From Corylus avellana (lineage: Eukaryota > Streptophyta > Magnoliopsida > Fagales > Betulaceae), in assembly GCF_901000735.1 (NCBI RefSeq), contig NC_081545.1:11935132-11999131 (forward strand): 64,000 nt of DNA. The letters run 5' to 3'. The notes under the pieces were generated by a model. The model ran no database searches. It was given only the letters and a program-made list of their open reading frames with translations, and had not been told where the DNA came from. Position numbers and translations under genes: made by a program. Below, in pieces: positions 59,463 through 64,000 of this stretch; the stretch's first letter is position 1; every line of letters begins with the position of its first letter.

Positions 59463-62148
59463 AGAGCTTAAAAATCCCACCATGGTCAATAGCCAAGCCA
59501 TTCAAGAACTCAAGGATGCCACCATGGTCAACACTCAAGAAATTTCAAGGTTGAAAGGACAAGTCGATCATCTAGTTGTTGAATTTAATAGAATAAAGGA
59601 AGAAGAGCTTCAAAGTCAGCTGATAGCTAACAAACACTACATGATTGATGAGGAAGCTACTAGCAATTCTTGTCATAAGCATGCCCAAGCCACCACCACA
59701 TTTGGGTGAGGAAATTGTGGAGAACAATAAGGAGGAAGAAAATGAGGAGCAAGTTGAGCACCTGAAGCAAATTGAGCCCCTGCCAACTCCAAATTTGCCC
59801 AATGACTAGGAAGTGAGTACTGAAGCTCCTTCCTTCATCACTTTCCCTTTTGAGACACATCATGAACCCTAAACTTCAGTTCCTCAATGTCTCAAAGAAC
59901 CATCTCATGCTAAACTTCTCAAGGATCTATGCACACAAGGCCACAAATCTAAGAACCATGTTCCTGAGATGGCGAAACATCCTTCCAGAATGCTACAAAG
60001 TTTTAAAGAAGAAAGGGTGGAAGGGATTGGTTGGACATTCAAATGATCGAGAAAAGTACGGTATTTTTTTTTTCTTTTTTTTTTTCCGCACTTCATTTAT
60101 GAGTTCTTTTTCTTCTGTCATTTTATTTTTTGTTTCTGACAGTAATTAATCTTTTGATGTTTGTTTTTGTGAGAAAATATTGTTGTTAGTTTTGTTAATA
60201 AGTGTTTTGGTGTTTAAGTTTGGGAGACGCCCTGGCCTTTTTCACACCTTGATGTTTCCGTAGTTCTGGTAATGTATTTTTATACTACACATTGACGGCA
60301 ATGTGTAATTCAAGTTTTGGGGTATGGAAAGACACTCTGTCAGTTTATTTGTTTTTATTTGTTTGTTTTTATCTGTCTAAAAAAAAAAATTATATGTTGT
60401 TGTTAAGCATGAGTTAGCTATACCTGTAGTTTGATTTTCATTGGCTTGCTTAAAATTTTAAACCTATCATCATGTCATTAGGAATCTGAGTCCGTTGACT
60501 CATTATTGGGCTAGAAAGACTTCACTTGTTTTGAGTTGATTATCATGTACACATTAGCATATATTCTGTAAGGTATGATATTTGAATTGAATCATGTGTA
60601 TCTTGAGATTTCTTGGATGACTTGTTGACGAATAACCTTTGCTTGTTAAAAAAACAAAAAGGGAAAAATATAAAAAAGCCGCCTAAACTACCGGCCTTTT
60701 GCAATATAGCCCCTCAATGTTCAAAAGGTATTAAAGTAGCCACCCAAACTACCAAAATGATTCAAAATGGCCAATTAGTTTTTTATATTCCTATAATACC
60801 CCTTCTTTTAACAAATAAAATAATTGTAGAAAAAAAAATTAAACAATTAAAATATATATATATATAAAAGACCAATGGGTGAATAAAAAAAAAAAAAAGT
60901 TTTTTTTGGAATAAACAATAAATAATTAGTCGCTGTAGTTGGCCTAAAGTATAAATTGCTTCATCTCGTATTAAAGTAAAATCAATTTGGCAATTTGATG
61001 AGCTACTTTAGCATTTTTTTTTTTTTTTTTTGGAATATCTCAAGAACCGTATCTTTGATTTTACTTTAATAAGACATGAAGCAATTTGCAATTTGTAATT
61101 TAGACAAACTACAGTAACTAATTATTTATTATTTATTCCAATTTTTTTTTATTTGCCCATTGCTTTTCTTGTATTTTTAAAAAATTGTTTGGGTTTTTTG
61201 TTTTTACAATTATTTTATTATTTTATTTGTTAAAAGAATAGGGGTATTATAGGAATATAAAAAGATAAGTGGCATTTTCGATACATATTGGTAGTTTGGG
61301 GGCTATTTTAGTACATTTTGAACTTTGATGGGCTATATTGCAAACAGCTGGTAGTTTGTTGGGCTTTTTTATACTTTTACAAAAAAAAAAAAGTATATCA
61401 TTTTGAGTTTTTCACTGAGTAACTGGACTTCTTGCCTTATTAAGCATTGAGTGTTCACGTAAAAAGGTAAGAAATTCGAATTGGTTGATTGTATGGCTAG
61501 TTTGGCTCCGTTGCCTTTTTTTACTTGAGTTATTAAGCCCTTAGGGATGATTTTACATCTAGTGCCCTAAAACCGTCTGGTTTGGGTGTCATTGACCTGA
61601 CACTCGTTACATAGGTCAATTAGAAAGCTTAATGGAGCTAAGCATTGCACAGTCTACACAAAACAAAGAAATGCATATTATGACTTAAGCCTTGGCTGTC
61701 TTCATTTGATAGGAATTCTAACGAATTTTGAGGTATTTATCTTGAGAATAAATTGAAACCTCACGAGTGTATGTTAACTTCACTTTGCATCAAAGAAAAC
61801 ATATGTTGTCTCAATTGTTCATTTATGAGTTCTTTGATTTTGGATCCCCTAATGATTATGATGATGGTGTTTGTCTTTTTAAGCTTGCTTATGAATGAGA
61901 ACCATGATTTGGGTGAAATTTCATTATTTTCAATAACATAGTGCTGACAATGTTTATGGGCATCATTCATGTTAAACCCTCATGTGACTTCACTCGTCCA
62001 CTAGGGATGCCTAGGGGTTTAAAAGATTTGGTGCATGTGCTAAATGCGATCGTCTCTCCCATGACAAAGAATTTATGTTTCATACTTTCATGTTGTTTTT
62101 AGTTTTGTTTTTACTAAGGGACTAGCAAAATGTAAGTTTGGGGGTATT
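59463..62148 (+). mobile_element. second copy of element B internal region
   Basis: It is nearly identical, by eye about 98-99%, to 50727-53411, and the two are almost the same length (2686 and 2685 bp). It carries the same mini-gag tail (59463-59709), stem-loop (60287-60306), nested MITEs (60664-61385) and polypurine tract. The shared lesions show that it is a copy of an already decayed element. Confidence 0.85.
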
Positions 62149-62240
62149 TGGTGAGTGCCAAATATTGAATATTTGGGCCCCATAATTTGCATATGTTTAT
62201 CCTTTAACTTTATCATAATCTAATGTTTTGTATTAGTTTT
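62149..62240 (+). repeat. LTR3 of element B, truncated
   Basis: The first 92 bp match LTR2 with about two changes. Similarity then stops where a new LTR begins with TG. Confidence 0.8.
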
Positions 62241-64000
62241 TGTAATACCCCGAAATTTATACCTAGAATAAAGGTTATCTTAATATCAAGGATAAGGAGG
62301 ATTTGCAATTTTATTAGGATTTATATGGAGTTAGGTAAATAGACTTAATGTAAAAGATGATGGAAAATTGCTAGTTATAATTTTAGTGGTTATTGAAAGA
62401 AAAGTCACATTGTTTTGGACACCAAAAATTCTATGAGTGACCTTAAATAAAACTGTTTTAATACATTATATAATGATGAGAAAGGAAGATTTTAAAAGTG
62501 GTTTCATGATTTTTGGATGCTTGTAGAAGGAGTTATGAGTTTTAGAAGATGCAAGTGTCAAAACAGGAATTTCAGTCAAACAGAGGCACCGAATTGCGTG
62601 GGACTTTTGAGGTACCAAACAGTTATGGGTTACTATGATTTTTGGATATGTTGTGCATCTTTGAATAAGGAAAATTTCAAGCCAAAGTTTGTGTCATTTG
62701 GAGTTAAATTGAAAGAGTTATGATTTTCCCAAGTTTAATAGGTCAAGCTGCGGAGTAGTTGAAGTACCTGCGATTTGGGAAATTAATTGGATGGGTTAAT
62801 GATGTCTGTAAGCCACGATTTTTTGGTATGTGTTAGTCGAAAGGTTCAGGTTCATTAAGGATTAATTGTAGATTTTTATGATCACTTTTTAATGTAAATG
62901 CATGAGGATTTTAAAGCTTGACAAGTTACCAAGGTCAAAATTACACGTGGCTTTGCATGAGAAGTTGCTTGGTTGACACCTAAAGGTACAGGTGTTATAT
63001 AGCATGTTGCCCTTGCCTTCTCGGTGAACACCTGGAGTTCTAAGGTGTCATCTTCTTAATACATTCCTGGACACTTGTCTTGTGGTTAGAGGAAATTGAA
63101 TGTATGTGGGACACTTGGTGGACACTTGTTTTGTGGTTTAGAAGGAATTCGATGCATGTGGATCAAACATGTGGCAAGCTCTCAAGGGAAAATGTCCCAC
63201 ATACAGTGGGTATTTAAGGAGAGCAAATCCTCTCAATTGCTCACAGCTCAAGTGAGCGTGAGATCCGGAAGAAGGAAAAGAAAGGAAAGAGAGGAGAAAA
63301 GAAAGAGAGAAGGGAAAAGAGAAGAAAAGAAAGAGAAGAGAGAAGAGAGAAGAGAAAAAAAAAAAGAGAGAAGAGGATGAAGAAATAAAAAATTTGAGAA
63401 CTCTCCAAGGAATTGTGAGTTGGATGCAGATTCAAAATAAGGGCATGCAATGCCAAGTAAGGGGACACAACACCAAAACCCCCAACAAATTTTATTATAA
63501 ATCCTTGAAATAAAATGTTGGGGATTTTATAAAGGATTCACTTACATGATTTTCAATTGCACTTCCTTTCGTTTTTTTATGACAAGTTTTATTTATTTAT
63601 ATGTCATTGTTTAAGAATTTTACGTGATACAGTTACCATATCTCATGATTTATGCATGACTGCAATTATGAATGAAAAGAGCTCTCAAAGTTCATGGCAC
63701 AAATGAGTTTACAGATTATATGAAATGTTATATGTACATTCATGGCATAGCATACAGTTACAGATGAGCTTACAGATCATATGAAATGTTATATGTGCAT
63801 TCATGGTTTTAAATGTTTAACCCGAGACACGATTATAGTGACGATCGGTACCGCATAGGGTAGCAGGGCAAGCACACCGAAGGACGGTTACGAGAAGGTG
63901 TGTGCTACCGGCCAGGTGGCCTTCACCTAGGGAAGTTCCCAACCTGGTAGCTCTCCCCTGTGACGACAGGCTGAGCATATAGGTCCTTCAAGACAAGCCA
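62241..64000 (+). mobile_element. LTR of another retrotransposon, running off the window
   Basis: It starts TGTAATACCCCGAAATTT inside LTR3 of element B, a start typical of plant chromovirus-like LTRs. A TATA-like GGTATTTAAGG near 63209-63219 precedes a GA-rich leader. The tail holds GC-richer segments (GGTAGCAGGGCAAGCAC; GCTACCGGCCAGGTGG). No coding region is reached before the window ends, so the family is not proven. Confidence 0.6.
63265..63375 (+). repeat. GA-rich low-complexity tract
   Basis: Purine-only AGA/GAA/GAG repeats about 60 bp downstream of the TATA-like box, in the presumed 5' end of the transcript. The solo LTR has a similar GA tract near 45330-45390. The frame through it is a composition artefact. 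Confidence 0.8.

Noticed and set aside
59278..59709. open frames that run through the N gap
   Set aside because: They are made of unknown residues and only the part after the gap is real element B mini-gag.
63096..63380. plus-strand frame ending in Arg/Glu/Lys repeats
   Set aside because: It is driven by the GA-rich tract in an LTR leader and has no start context or domain.

Overview
This is a repeat-dense, AT-rich window from a eudicot plant nuclear genome. The evidence is one plant-type O-methyltransferase gene with a plant intron, FAR1/Mutator-like and hAT transposases, and many LTR retrotransposons with plant-type gag, protease and tRNA-Asp primer sites. Draft-assembly N gaps lie at 44764-44783 and 59363-59462. 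The species cannot be fixed from sequence alone. Only one gene looks intact; almost everything else is nested mobile DNA.

Layout. 1-1095 is a decayed Athila/Tat-like gag-protease fragment. 1096-9300 holds a SINE with target-site duplications (TSDs) of up to 15 bp, small MITE-like elements, the two-exon O-methyltransferase gene (minus strand, 4718-6298) and a 1.3-kb non-autonomous DNA element. 9681-20332 is one old Ty1/copia element (minus strand, 619-bp LTRs). Inside it sits Ty3/gypsy element A (10825-16601), whose gag is in turn split by a solo LTR with a perfect 5-bp TSD. 20381-32814 is a giant inverted repeat of a FAR1/Mutator-like transposase gene: arms of about 3.4 kb and a 28-bp spacer. 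Its right arm carries a 428-bp MITE and the 5.2-kb gypsy element C (TSD ACTAC).

32815-42723 has small DNA elements, one with a 10-bp TSD, and gypsy element D (36369-42195), which split an older TIR element. 42724-48411 is a minus-strand LTR fragment split by a roughly 3-kb solo LTR (TSD GCCTG) that carries a minisatellite. 48412-62240 is gypsy element B in a tandem LTR-internal-LTR-internal-LTR layout around a gap. Its middle LTR is split by a 4.8-kb hAT transposon with a perfect 8-bp TSD. 62241-64000 begins another LTR.

How the parts relate. Elements B, C and D share one design: tRNA-Asp primer site, no recognisable capsid, a zinc-knuckle plus coiled-coil mini-gag, no complete pol, a conserved stem-loop beside an internal polypurine tract, a conserved non-coding 3' block, and CTCGAGCGCAC-type motif clusters both upstream of the LTR TATA box and again in the leader. 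They look like non-autonomous elements that would need enzymes in trans. Element A has the same LTR family as B and retains capsid, zinc knuckle and protease, so it represents a possible autonomous partner lineage. The FAR1 palindrome could give a long hairpin RNA, as the maize Mu killer locus does. All boundaries, TSDs and similarities were read by eye; no alignment or database search was run.
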